The notes under the pieces: generated by a model
The model's input: the letters and a program-made list of their open reading frames with translations, nothing else
Databases searched by the model: none
Told to the model about the DNA's origin: nothing
Shown: in pieces, positions 42,513 through 50,959 of the stretch
Layout of the letters: each line of letters starts with the position of its first letter
How positions within the stretch are numbered: the stretch's first letter is position 1
Origin: Alphaproteobacteria bacterium
GTDB lineage: Bacteria; Pseudomonadota; Alphaproteobacteria; Ferrovibrionales; Ferrovibrionaceae
NCBI GenBank assembly: GCA_017307375.1
Contig: JAFKFH010000025.1
Span: 34,197-98,196 of the forward strand
DNA: 64,000 bases
Direction of reading: 5' to 3'
Made by a program: the position numbers and the translations under genes

Positions 42513-43622
42513 ATGACCACCAAGCCGCCGTTCCGTGCCGACCATGTCGGCAGCCTGCTTCGCTCGGCCCCGCTGAAGGAGGCGCGCAGCCGGCGCGAGG
42601 CCGGCGAGATCGACGCGGAGGCATTGCGCGCCATCGAGGACCGCGAAATCGCCGCCGTCATCGCCAAGCAGCAGCAGGTCGGGCTGAAGTCGATCACCGA
42701 TGGCGAGTACCGCCGCGCCATGTGGCATTTCGATTTCCTCGAACGGCTCGACGGGGTGGAAGGCTACGTCGCCGAGCAGGGCATCCAGTTCAAGGGCGGC
42801 CAGACCAAGGCCAAGGGGCTCAAGGTCACCGGCAAGCTCGGCTTCTCCGGCCATCCGATGATCGACCACTTCAAGTTCGTGGCCGCCAACGTGAAGGCGC
42901 CGGCGGTGCCGAAGATGACGATCCCCTCGCCGTCGGTGCTGCATTTCCGCGGCGGGCGCAAGGCGGTGGACCCGGCCATCTATCCGGACATGGAAGGTTT
43001 CTATCGCGATCTCGGCCTGGCCTATAAGGGTGCGGTGAATGCCTTTGCCGCGGCCGGTTGCCGTTATCTGCAGCTCGACGAGACCAACCTGGCCTATCTC
43101 TGCGACCCCGAGCAGCGCCAGATGCTGAAGGACCGCGGGGAGGATCCGGACAAGCTGCTGGGCGTCTATGCCGACATGATCAACACGGCGATCTCGGAAC
43201 GGCCGGCCGACATGGTCATCACGATGCATCTCTGCCGCGGCAATTTCCGCTCGATGTGGATTGCGCAGGGCGGGTACGAGCCGGTGGCCGAAACGCTGTT
43301 CAACCGGATCGGCGCCAACGGCTATTTCATGGAGTACGACAGCGAGCGGGCCGGCGGGTTCGAACCGCTGCGCTTCGTGCCGAAGGGCAAGATGGTGGTG
43401 CTGGGACTGGTGACGTCGAAGACCGGCGTGCTGGAAAGCCCCGACGAGATCAAGGGCCGGATCGATCAGGCCAGCAAGTTCGTCGACGGCGACCAGCTCT
43501 GCCTGAGCCCGCAATGCGGCTTCGCCTCGACCGAGGAAGGCAACGTGCTGGCCGAGGACGAGCAGTGGGCCAAGCTGGGCATGATCGTCAAGATCGCCGA
43601 GGAGGTCTGGGGCACCGCCTGA
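42513..43622 (+). CDS. Cobalamin-independent methionine synthase family protein (MetE C-terminal-like)
   Basis: A 369-residue protein equal to the catalytic C-terminal barrel of MetE, of the YxjG/YxjH type. Likely zinc ligands are His and Cys in MVITMHLCRGNFRS, plus Cys in LSPQCGFAS; QLDETNLAYL is conserved. The N-terminal MetE domain is absent, as usual in this group. It may use a methyl donor other than polyglutamyl methyl-THF, to make methionine or handle other thiols. The ribosome site GGGAGGAG precedes the ATG. Confidence 0.9.
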   Translation: MTTKPPFRADHVGSLLRSAPLKEARSRREAGEIDAEALRAIEDREIAAVIAKQQQVGLKSITDGEYRRAMWHFDFLERLDGVEGYVAEQGIQFKGGQTKAKGLKVTGKLGFSGHPMIDHFKFVAANVKAPAVPKMTIPSPSVLHFRGGRKAVDPAIYPDMEGFYRDLGLAYKGAVNAFAAAGCRYLQLDETNLAYLCDPEQRQMLKDRGEDPDKLLGVYADMINTAISERPADMVITMHLCRGNFRSMWIAQGGYEPVAETLFNRIGANGYFMEYDSERAGGFEPLRFVPKGKMVVLGLVTSKTGVLESPDEIKGRIDQASKFVDGDQLCLSPQCGFASTEEGNVLAEDEQWAKLGMIVKIAEEVWGTA

Positions 43623-43653
43623 TCGGCCGGCGGACGCGGTGGCCGGGCCGGCA

Positions 43654-45105
43654 TCACTCCGCCGGCCTGGCCACCGGCTTCTGCAGATGGCCGCTCATGT
43701 CGGCGCCGGCATCGCGCGGCAGCCGGGCGCAGGCGGGGATCGCCAGCATCGAGATGCCGGCGACGACGAGGATCGCGATCGAGAAATCGTCGTTGGTCGC
43801 ATGGGCATGGCCGCCGAGATAGACGGTGGCGGCAAGCGTCGCCGAGGCGATGCAGATCCCGAGCGACAGGGTGAGCTGCTGGAACGTCGTGTAGAACGAG
43901 GTCGCAGCCGACATGCGGTCGCGCGGCACGTCGGCATAGGCGATGGTGTTGTAGGCGACGAACTGCAGCGACTGGAAGAAGCCGCCGATCAGCAGCACCG
44001 CATAGATCGTCCATAGCGGCCAGTCCGGGCGGAAGGCCGCCATCGCCGCCACCGACAGGGTCGCGGTCACGCCGTTCCAGATCATCGTGGTGCGAAAGCC
44101 GTAGCGGCGCAGCACCGGCGAGGCCGCCGCCTTCATCGCCATCGAGCCGACGGCCCCGAGGAAGGTGATCATGCCGCTTTCGACCGCCGACATGCCAAAA
44201 CCGATCTGCAGCATCAGCGGCAGCAGAAACGGCGCCGAGCCGGCCATGATGCGGCTGAGGGAGCCGGCGATGACGGAGAGGCGGAAGGTCGGAATCCGCA
44301 TCAGCCGGAAATCGAGAATCGGGTCGGGATGGCGCCGGGCATGCTGGATATAGAGCAGCCCGGCGATGACGCCGGCCAGGATGATCAGCGACATCGTCGT
44401 CAGCGAGGCGACGCCGCGCCCGGACATTTCCAGGCCGAAAGTCAGGCAGACCAGGGAAATGCCGGCCAGCGCCAGGCCGACGAAGTCGAACCGGCTGGTC
44501 GAGGTCTCGCGCACGTCGTCGATGAACATCAGCGCCAGGCCGATGCCGATGATGCCGATCGGCACATTGATGTAGAAGATCCAGCGCCACGACAGATAGC
44601 TGACCATCATGCCGCCCAGCGGCGGCCCCAGTATCGGACCGATCAGCGCGGGAATCAGCAGCCAGGCCATCGCGGCGACGAAATCGGCCTTGGGCACGGT
44701 GCGCAGCATGACCAGCCGCCCGACCGGCACCATCATGGCCCCGCCGAGGCCCTGCAGCATGCGGGCGAAGACGAGGAAACCGAGCGAGTTCGACTGGGCG
44801 CACAGGATCGAGCCGACGGTGAAGATGGCGATGGCCCAGCAGAATACCCGCCGCGCACCGAACCGGTCGGCGACCTTGCCCGAAGCGGGGATGAAAACCG
44901 CCAGGCTGAGCAGGTAGGAGGTCAGCGCCAGCGACATGTGCAGCGCGGGTACGCCGAACGTTTCGGCCATTGCCGGCAGCGCCGTGGTCAGCACCGTGGA
45001 ATCGAGCTGTTCCATGAACAGCGCGCTGGCGATGATCAACGCCGTGATACGGAAATTCCGGGGTTGCGCGGACCCGGCCGCGCCCCCAGCCAGGTCGTTC
45101 GACAT
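43654..45105 (-). CDS. MFS multidrug transporter (DHA2/EmrB-like)
   Basis: A 483-residue 14-helix drug:proton antiporter. Motif A-like GKVADRFGARRVF and the DHA2 motif C region (ALIGPILGPPLGGMMVSYLS) are visible, along with the initial LFMEQLDSTVLTTALPAMAE seen in EmrB relatives. ATG 45105 (MSNDLAGG) is used; the open extension before it is non-coding-like and contains a strong hairpin. No membrane-fusion partner lies beside it. An Lrp-type gene is upstream on the same strand. Confidence 0.9.
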   Translation of the reverse strand: MSNDLAGGAAGSAQPRNFRITALIIASALFMEQLDSTVLTTALPAMAETFGVPALHMSLALTSYLLSLAVFIPASGKVADRFGARRVFCWAIAIFTVGSILCAQSNSLGFLVFARMLQGLGGAMMVPVGRLVMLRTVPKADFVAAMAWLLIPALIGPILGPPLGGMMVSYLSWRWIFYINVPIGIIGIGLALMFIDDVRETSTSRFDFVGLALAGISLVCLTFGLEMSGRGVASLTTMSLIILAGVIAGLLYIQHARRHPDPILDFRLMRIPTFRLSVIAGSLSRIMAGSAPFLLPLMLQIGFGMSAVESGMITFLGAVGSMAMKAAASPVLRRYGFRTTMIWNGVTATLSVAAMAAFRPDWPLWTIYAVLLIGGFFQSLQFVAYNTIAYADVPRDRMSAATSFYTTFQQLTLSLGICIASATLAATVYLGGHAHATNDDFSIAILVVAGISMLAIPACARLPRDAGADMSGHLQKPVARPAE

Positions 45106-45177
45106 GGTGTCAGGATTGCCCCATACCGCCTTGTCGAAACGCGCTATTTCCGCATGGCCGGCATGACGAAGTTGCGC

Positions 45178-45209
45178 GGGACGGCGCGATGGAATCACCG
45201 CGCCGTCCC
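45178..45209. terminator. Strong hairpin between Lrp and MFS genes
   Basis: GGGACGGCGCG and CGCGCCGTCCC form a perfect 11 bp stem with a 10 nt loop, 73 bp before the MFS start codon and downstream of the Lrp gene. There is no clear U-run on either strand, so it may be a Rho-independent-like terminator of the Lrp gene, or a leader hairpin of the MFS gene. The rest of the 279 bp gap shows nothing recognisable. Confidence 0.55.
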
Positions 45210-45384
45210 AGGACTGGCTCAGAGGAAGTGCGCCGCAAGTCCCGACTTTTCGCGGCGCGTCATGCGATCGCGGACAACGACTCACCGGTATCCGGGCCGG
45301 GACGAGGCCGCAGATAACGCCGGGGGCCGTGCGGTGGTCAATTTATCGTATTGTGACGCTTTGATGACATGATGGCCGCAGGCA

Positions 45385-45864
45385 TCAGATTGGCACACCC
45401 TGGCCCGTCTTCAGGGCGTTCATCACGACCAGCGTCTTGAACTTCCGCAGGTTCGGGTTGCCCAGGAACAGCCGGCGGGTCAGGTCTTCGTAACCGGCCA
45501 TGTCCGGCACCGTGACCACCAGGACGATGTCGACCTGGCCGGTCACGAAATAGCACTGCTGCACCTCGGGGGCCGCGAGGATCGTCGCCTTCATCGTGTC
45601 GAGCAGGTCGGGCCGTTCACTTTCCATCTCGACCTCGATGATGATGGTGAGCGGACGGCCGACGGCCGGTGGCGAGACGACGGCCACGTTCGCCGTGATC
45701 ACGCCTTCGGCTTCCATGCGCCGTATCCGCCGCTGGACCGCCGCTGCGGAGAGGTTGACGGCCGCGCCGATCTCGCGCTGCGGGGTGCGGTTGTCGCGTT
45801 GCAGGATCGCCAGAATCTTGCGGTCGAAGTCGTCGAGATCGGCTGAAGCCATGGTTTGGCGCAT
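45385..45864 (-). CDS. Lrp/AsnC-family transcriptional regulator
   Basis: A 159-residue Lrp/AsnC regulator: N-terminal HTH (DFDRKILAILQRDNRTPQRE, LSAAAVQRRIRRMEAEGVI) and a C-terminal RAM ligand domain (VQQCYFVTGQVDIVLVVTVP). An alternative ATG four codons later (45852) is equally plausible; neither has a clear ribosome site. It is divergent from a MOSC-reductase fusion by 90 bp, which it may regulate, and lies upstream of the DHA2-type exporter. Confidence 0.9.
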   Translation of the reverse strand: MRQTMASADLDDFDRKILAILQRDNRTPQREIGAAVNLSAAAVQRRIRRMEAEGVITANVAVVSPPAVGRPLTIIIEVEMESERPDLLDTMKATILAAPEVQQCYFVTGQVDIVLVVTVPDMAGYEDLTRRLFLGNPNLRKFKTLVVMNALKTGQGVPI

Positions 45865-45954
45865 AATTGTTGCATTCGGCGAGCCCAGATAGAGCGCCTG
45901 CCTCGGATCCGACGCAATAAATTTCCGGCGTCAACAAACCGGAGCGCCTATCTG

Positions 45955-47721
45955 ATGTCTGTCACCGTCACCCGGCTGCTGCGCTACCCCGTCAAGGGGT
46001 TCGGCGCGCAGGCGCTGTCCGAAGCCGTGCTGATCGAGGGCCGTGGCCTGCCCGGCGACCGGCGCTTCGCCGTCACCAATGGCCAGGCGCCAGTGGCGTC
46101 CGACGGCCGCTGGACACCGGCGCAGGGTTTCGTGCGGATGACGCGCAATCCGAATCTGCCCTTGTTCGGCATCGACCTGATCGGCACGACCTTGTCCCTG
46201 CGCCATCCGGACGGACGCGCCGCCGTCGGCGATCCGACGCGCCCCGATGGCCTGGAACGCCTCGAGGAGGCCTTGGCGTCGTGGTTTTCCACCACCGCGC
46301 GCCTCGTCGAGGCTGAAGGCGGTTACTGGGATCACCGCGATGCCGCGATCTCCCTGATCAACCCGGCATCGGTCGCGGCGCTGGCCACGCAGTCGGGCCG
46401 CTCGCTCGACATCGCCCGCTTCCGTGGCAATGTCCTGCTCGGCGGCCTGCCGGCCTGGACGGAATTGGCGTGGATCGGCCGCCGGCTGCGCATCGGCGAG
46501 GCCGAAATCGAAATCCTGCGTCCGATCGACCGCTGCAAGGCCACCTCGATCGATCCGGCGACCGGTCTGGCCGACGCCAACGTACCGGCGTTGCTCAGCC
46601 GGCATGTCGGGCATGCCTTCTGCGGGGTCTATGCCCGGGTGGTGCGGCGCGGCCGCGTCGCGCCCGGCGGCACCATCGCCGATATCGGCCCGGCGCTTGC
46701 CGCGCTGGGATCGGCGGCGATCGAGACTGCGCCCCTTCCGGCCGACTGGCCGCGGGTGGGGCGTATCGTCACGGCCGTTCGCGAAACCGACGAGGTGGTC
46801 TCGCTGACGATCGCCGACCCGCTGGCTGCCGCCGGGCTGGGACCGCGCCTGCGGCCCGGCCAGCATATCCGGCTGCATCATCCGGGCGAGCTGGGCTGGC
46901 GCTGCTATACCGTGTCGGGCACGACGGGCGGCTGGCGGATCACCGTGCGCCGGCAGCAAGGCTTCTCGGCATGGCTGCACGATCTCGGGGTCGGCGATTC
47001 GGTCACGCTGTCGGGTCCGTTCGGCGACTTCGTCCTGCCCGATGTCGCCCGCCGGCCGATCGTGCTGATCAGCGCCGGCATCGGCATCACCCCGATGGTG
47101 GCGATGGCCCGCGATCTCGCCGGCCGGTCGGTGCGGATGATCCATGTCGCCAGGCATGGCGGGGATCTCGCCCTGTGGCCGGAACTGCGCAAGACCGGCC
47201 ACGGGGCAGATCTGAAGCTTCATCTGACGCAACCCCGGCCAGGCGATCTCGTCCACCGGCAGGCCGTGGCGGGGCGGCCGGACTGGACGGCGCTGGCTGC
47301 CGAGATCCGTGATGCGGAGGTCTATCTTTGCGGCCCGCGTGATTTCCTGCGCCAGGCGATCGCCGCCTTCGTCGCCACCGGCCTGCCCGAGACGCGGCTG
47401 CATGTCGAGAATTTCGTGTCGCCCGATCGCGGCGCGGGCGCGCCGATTGCGCCGCCCGGACAGGGACCATACCGCGTGCGCTTCACGCGGTCGGGCGTGG
47501 ACGCGGTATGGACGCCGGAAGCAGGCAGCCTGCTGGATCTGGCCGAGGCCGCCGGCCTTGCGCTGAAGTCCCACTGTCGCAGCGGCACCTGCGGCAGTTG
47601 CCGCCAGGCGATCACGGCGGGCACGATCAAGCAGATGCAGGCGCCTGCGCTGCCGGTTCCGACGGGAACCGCGCTGCTGTGCAGCACGGTTCCCGTCAGT
47701 GATCTGGTCGTAGCCGCTTAG
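45955..47721 (+). CDS. MOSC domain / flavoreductase / 2Fe-2S ferredoxin fusion
   Basis: A 588-residue three-part protein. Residues 1-240 form an MOSC_N beta barrel plus MOSC domain, with candidate molybdenum-ligand C194 (PIDRCKATSIDPATG). Residues 255-490 are an FNR-type FAD/NAD module (RPGQHIRLHHPG, RCYTVSG, SAGIGITPM, CGPRDFL). Residues 500-588 are a plant-type ferredoxin with C541, C546, C549 and C576. The plan puts NADH-to-FAD-to-2Fe-2S-to-molybdenum transfer in one chain, like a self-contained mARC/YcbX system that reduces N-hydroxylated compounds. ATG 45955 follows GGAG. The end overlaps rhlE by 4 nt. Confidence 0.9.
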   Translation: MSVTVTRLLRYPVKGFGAQALSEAVLIEGRGLPGDRRFAVTNGQAPVASDGRWTPAQGFVRMTRNPNLPLFGIDLIGTTLSLRHPDGRAAVGDPTRPDGLERLEEALASWFSTTARLVEAEGGYWDHRDAAISLINPASVAALATQSGRSLDIARFRGNVLLGGLPAWTELAWIGRRLRIGEAEIEILRPIDRCKATSIDPATGLADANVPALLSRHVGHAFCGVYARVVRRGRVAPGGTIADIGPALAALGSAAIETAPLPADWPRVGRIVTAVRETDEVVSLTIADPLAAAGLGPRLRPGQHIRLHHPGELGWRCYTVSGTTGGWRITVRRQQGFSAWLHDLGVGDSVTLSGPFGDFVLPDVARRPIVLISAGIGITPMVAMARDLAGRSVRMIHVARHGGDLALWPELRKTGHGADLKLHLTQPRPGDLVHRQAVAGRPDWTALAAEIRDAEVYLCGPRDFLRQAIAAFVATGLPETRLHVENFVSPDRGAGAPIAPPGQGPYRVRFTRSGVDAVWTPEAGSLLDLAEAAGLALKSHCRSGTCGSCRQAITAGTIKQMQAPALPVPTGTALLCSTVPVSDLVVAA

Positions 47722-49106
47722 CGGGTGCCGCTGTGGCGCTGGCCGCTGGGGCGACCGCCCTGACGCTGGCCGCCACCCGGACGGCCCTGGCCCTGCGGCC
47801 GGCCCTGCTGGCCCTGGGGACGGCCCTGACCGTGGCCCTGCGGGCGCGCCGCCGGGGCGGCCTGACCGACGCCTTGCGGCCGGCCATGGCCATGACCCTG
47901 CGGGCGGCCGTGGCGACGGTCGGGACGCTGCTGCTCGCCCGGCTCGCGCGGGCCGCCGATGACGGCCTTCGGATGGTCGAGCACATCGATCTTCTGGCGG
48001 ATCAGCCGCTCGATGTCGCGCAGATATGCCTTCTCGTCGCCGGCGCAGAGCGAGATGGCCAGGCCCTCGGCCCCGGCGCGCGCGGTGCGGCCGATGCGAT
48101 GGACATAGGCCTCCGGCACGTTCGGCAGCTCGTAGTTGATGACATGCGTCACGCCGGGCACATCGATGCCGCGGGCGGCAATGTCGGTCGCGACCAGCAC
48201 CTTGCAGGTGCCCTGGCGGAAGGCGCCCAGCGCGCGTTCGCGCTGGCTCTGGCTCTTGTTGCCATGGATCGCCGCCGCCTCGATGCCGGCTTCCTCGAGC
48301 TGGCGGACGACGCGGTCCGCGCCATGCTTGGTGCGGGTGAAGACCAGGGTCCGCCCGATGGTCTCGTCGGCCAGCAGGTCGGCCAGCACGTTACGCTTGG
48401 ACGCCTGGTCGGCAAAGATGACCTGCTGGGCGACGCGCTCGGCAGTGGTGGCGGCTGGGGTGACCGAGACCTGCACGGGATCGCGCAGCATGCCCTTCGA
48501 CAGTTCGGCGATCGACGGCGGCATGGTGGCCGAGAAGAACAGCGTCTGCCGCTCCTTCGGCACCAGCGCGACAACCTTGCGGATCGCCGGGAAGAAGCCG
48601 AGATCGAGCATCTGGTCGGCCTCGTCCAGCACCAGCACCTCGACATTGCCGAGGGTGACGAAACCTTCCCCGATCAGGTCGAGCAGCCGGCCCGGCGTGG
48701 CGACCAGCAGATCGACGCCCTGGGCCAGCGCATTGCGCTGCGGCCCGATCGAGACGCCGCCGAACGCGGTGGCGACGGAGAACTTGTAGAACTTGCCGTA
48801 GGCACGGGCCCGGGTGGCGATCTGGGCGGCAAGCTCGCGCGTCGGGCTCAGCACCAGGGCGCGGCAGCCGCGGCGCTGGGGCTTCTTGCCGGACTCGGCC
48901 AGGCGCTGCATCATCGGCAGGGCGAAGGCCGCGGTCTTGCCGGTGCCGGTCTGGGCCAGGCCCACGAGATCGCGGCCGGCCAGGACATGCGGGATCGCCT
49001 GCGCCTGGATCGGCGTCGGGGTCACATGGTTTTCGGCGGCGACGGCCTGCAGCAGCTGTTCGGACAGGCCAAGGGATTTGAAATCGGTCAAAGGACAAAC
49101 TTTCAT
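47718..49106 (-). CDS. rhlE: DEAD-box RNA helicase, RhlE type
   Basis: A 462-residue helicase with all core motifs: Q motif (TPTPIQAQAIP), Walker A AQTGTGKT, PTRELAAQ, TPGRLLD, DEAD in LVLDEADQMLDLGFF, SAT, and HRIGRTARAG. The C-terminal 75 residues are a low-complexity tail of GRPQG/GQG repeats rich in Gly, Arg, Gln and His, likely for RNA binding or condensation. It should remodel RNA in ribosome assembly or degradation. The ATG at 49106 is used, though a TTG five codons later (giving MTDFKSLGL) resembles the usual family N-terminus. Confidence 0.92.
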   Translation of the reverse strand: MKVCPLTDFKSLGLSEQLLQAVAAENHVTPTPIQAQAIPHVLAGRDLVGLAQTGTGKTAAFALPMMQRLAESGKKPQRRGCRALVLSPTRELAAQIATRARAYGKFYKFSVATAFGGVSIGPQRNALAQGVDLLVATPGRLLDLIGEGFVTLGNVEVLVLDEADQMLDLGFFPAIRKVVALVPKERQTLFFSATMPPSIAELSKGMLRDPVQVSVTPAATTAERVAQQVIFADQASKRNVLADLLADETIGRTLVFTRTKHGADRVVRQLEEAGIEAAAIHGNKSQSQRERALGAFRQGTCKVLVATDIAARGIDVPGVTHVINYELPNVPEAYVHRIGRTARAGAEGLAISLCAGDEKAYLRDIERLIRQKIDVLDHPKAVIGGPREPGEQQRPDRRHGRPQGHGHGRPQGVGQAAPAARPQGHGQGRPQGQQGRPQGQGRPGGGQRQGGRPSGQRHSGTR

Positions 49107-49133
49107 GACGCCACGGCGCGGGTTCAGCGCGCT

Positions 49134-49161
49134 CGCGGGGCTTCGGGACTGACGCCCCGCG
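49134..49161. repeat. Hairpin in rhlE leader
   Basis: CGCGGGGC and GCCCCGCG form a perfect 8 bp stem with a 12 nt loop, 27 nt upstream of the rhlE start. RNA-helicase leaders are often structured for cold- or auto-control; that is inference here. The remaining 270 bp between rhlE and the next gene shows a divergent promoter region without other clear signals. Confidence 0.5.
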
Positions 49162-49376
49162 TGTCCTGGGCGACCATGTTATTCAGGGATCGGGTGCGTC
49201 AGGCGTTTCTGGATGCTGAGGCATCGACACAGTTCACGCGGCCTTGACGCTCAATCGCCGCTGTCTGGCGGCAGCACTCAAATGCGCTTTCGCAACTGCG
49301 AAGTCAAGGGGAAAGCGGTCGCGCCGCTGCGACGGGTCGCCTATTCTTCGGTAAATAATCGTCTCGGAGGGATCGC

Positions 49377-49847
49377 ATGGAATCGCTCAGCGCCGCCGTC
49401 TCCGCCCATTACGCCCGCATCAGCGCGGCCCATCAATCCAACCCGCTGCGCCAGGCACTGGCGGTCAAGCTGAACCAGCTCGTCGAGGAAATGCAGAACG
49501 AGACGGTGTCCTGGACCGACAGCGCGGCCTGGGCACGCCGGCGCCTGACCGGCAGGCATGAGATCTATTTCTTCGTGCGCGAGCACAACACCGAGATCGT
49601 CGCCCGCGTCCATCTCGTCACCCGCGATGATGGCACCGTGCGCTTCGGGCTGGAATCGGTGACCGACCGGCCGGCCGCGGCCACTGCGATCCGCGAGGCG
49701 CTGGCCATCTGGAACCACGGCCAGACGGAGATGCAGGAAGACCTGCACGACAAGCTCCTGCGCAGCCTGGAAGATACCGAACGCGCGCTCGAGACGATTG
49801 CCGTGTACCTCGCCAATCTCGGCCTGCGCAAGGGCAAGCCGGACTGA
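49377..49847 (+). CDS. Conserved-looking protein of unknown function
   Basis: A 156-residue soluble protein that I do not recognise. The N-terminal part is helical (SAAVSAHYARISAAHQSNPL), the middle has beta-like strands (HEIYFFVREHNTEIVARVHL), and the C-terminus is a long charged helix (MQEDLHDKLLRSLEDTERAL). There is no signal peptide or catalytic motif. GGAGG lies 5-9 nt before the ATG, and codon use matches the neighbours. It is divergent from rhlE. Confidence 0.72.
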   Translation: MESLSAAVSAHYARISAAHQSNPLRQALAVKLNQLVEEMQNETVSWTDSAAWARRRLTGRHEIYFFVREHNTEIVARVHLVTRDDGTVRFGLESVTDRPAAATAIREALAIWNHGQTEMQEDLHDKLLRSLEDTERALETIAVYLANLGLRKGKPD

Positions 49848-49892
49848 CGGCCGCCGGCCGTGATCCCGGACGAAGCGAAGCGGCGATCCGGG

Positions 49893-49938
49893 ATCCAGGG
49901 CAGGCGCAGCGCAGTCTGCGACACCGCCTGCCCTGGAT
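49893..49938. repeat. Inverted repeat (intergenic hairpin) between convergent genes
   Basis: ATCCAGGGCAGGCG (49893-49906) pairs perfectly with CGCCTGCCCTGGAT (49925-49938). It is nested next to CCCGGA/TCCGGG arms (49864-49892). The position between convergent stops fits a bidirectional terminator; the CCCGGATC..CCAGGGC style resembles dispersed palindromic repeats common in alphaproteobacteria. Confidence 0.65.
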
Positions 49939-49968
49939 TATCTCTCTCGCGGGGATGACCGAGCAGGA

Positions 49969-50865
49969 TTATTTTCCGCCGATATCGGCCACCAGCCAGT
50001 CGCGGAACTGGCCGAGCGCGGCATTGCCCGGCCGATCGGGAAACGACAGGAAATCGTAACCGCGGCTGGGGTCGTGGATTTCGTCCAGCACCGGCACCAG
50101 CAGACGCTTGTCGATCAGGTCGTCGACCAGCGGGCGCCAGCCCAGCGCCACGCCCTGGCCGGCGAGCGCGGCCTGGATCACGAACTGGTAGTTGTTGAAG
50201 GTCAAGTCGGGGGCCTGCCGCCTGCCCCCGACCTTGAGGCGCCGCGCATGATCGGCCCAGCTCGACCACTTGCCGCCGCGGGGCACGTCGAGATGCAGCA
50301 GCGTGCGCAGGCGCAGATCGGCCGGGCTCGCGATCGGGGCGAGCGTGGGGCTTGCCACGGCGATCACCCGCTCGTCGACCAGCCGCAGGCTGTCGGCACC
50401 CGGCGGCGCCGTCGCGCCGAACAGGATCGCGGCGTCGACCGCCGAAAGGTCGGCGCCGTCGATGTCCTGGGTGGTGATGATATGGATGTCGGTATCGGGC
50501 ATCGCCTGGCGCAGCGCGTCGAGCCGCGGCATCAGGTAGAAGGCGGCGAAGCCGAAATCGGTCAGCACGGTCAGGTGCCGCCGGTCCGCCACCCGCCGCA
50601 TCTCGTCGAGGCCCGCCGCCATCGCGTCGAGGCCGCGGCGCACGGCATCGTGCAGGACGCGCGCCTCGGGCGTCAGGGTGACGCCGCGCCAGACGCGCCC
50701 GAACAGGCGCAGGCCCAGCGCGGCCTCCAGCTTGGCCATGTGATGGCTGACCGCCGACTGGGTCATGCCGAGTTCCCGGCCCGCCGCGCTGAAACTGCCG
50801 CTGCGGCCGGCCACCTCGAACACCGACAATTCGTGCAGCAGGCGCCGCAGCAAGTCGCTTGCCAT
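49969..50865 (-). CDS. LysR-family regulator of choline-sulfate utilisation
   Basis: A 298-residue LysR regulator, HTH at residues 8-66 (ELSVFEVAGRSGSFSAAGRE, TQSAVSHHMAKLEAALGLRL) and effector domain after it. It resembles the regulator that accompanies choline sulfatase in rhizobia and is divergent from a betC-like gene by 94 bp, so choline-O-sulfate or choline response is likely. The start codon lies within a palindromic region that could mediate autoregulation. Confidence 0.88.
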   Translation of the reverse strand: MASDLLRRLLHELSVFEVAGRSGSFSAAGRELGMTQSAVSHHMAKLEAALGLRLFGRVWRGVTLTPEARVLHDAVRRGLDAMAAGLDEMRRVADRRHLTVLTDFGFAAFYLMPRLDALRQAMPDTDIHIITTQDIDGADLSAVDAAILFGATAPPGADSLRLVDERVIAVASPTLAPIASPADLRLRTLLHLDVPRGGKWSSWADHARRLKVGGRRQAPDLTFNNYQFVIQAALAGQGVALGWRPLVDDLIDKRLLVPVLDEIHDPSRGYDFLSFPDRPGNAALGQFRDWLVADIGGK

Positions 50866-50890
50866 GAGTAATGCTCATGATGTCATGACG
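50864..50890. promoter_or_regulatory. Candidate operator between LysR and choline-sulfatase genes
   Basis: Two overlapping palindromes: ATGAG-TAATG-CTCAT (50864-50878) and TCATGA-TG-TCATGA (50875-50888), the latter ending in GTCATGAC. They overlap the LysR start codon and lie 70-95 bp before the sulfatase start. They suit a LysR binding site for both genes. Confidence 0.5.
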
Positions 50891-50959
50891 TCGGACCGAC
50901 TTTACACCGCTGCATGGGGATCGAACAATTGCGGGAACTACAAGCAGCGGGAGCGTTCG

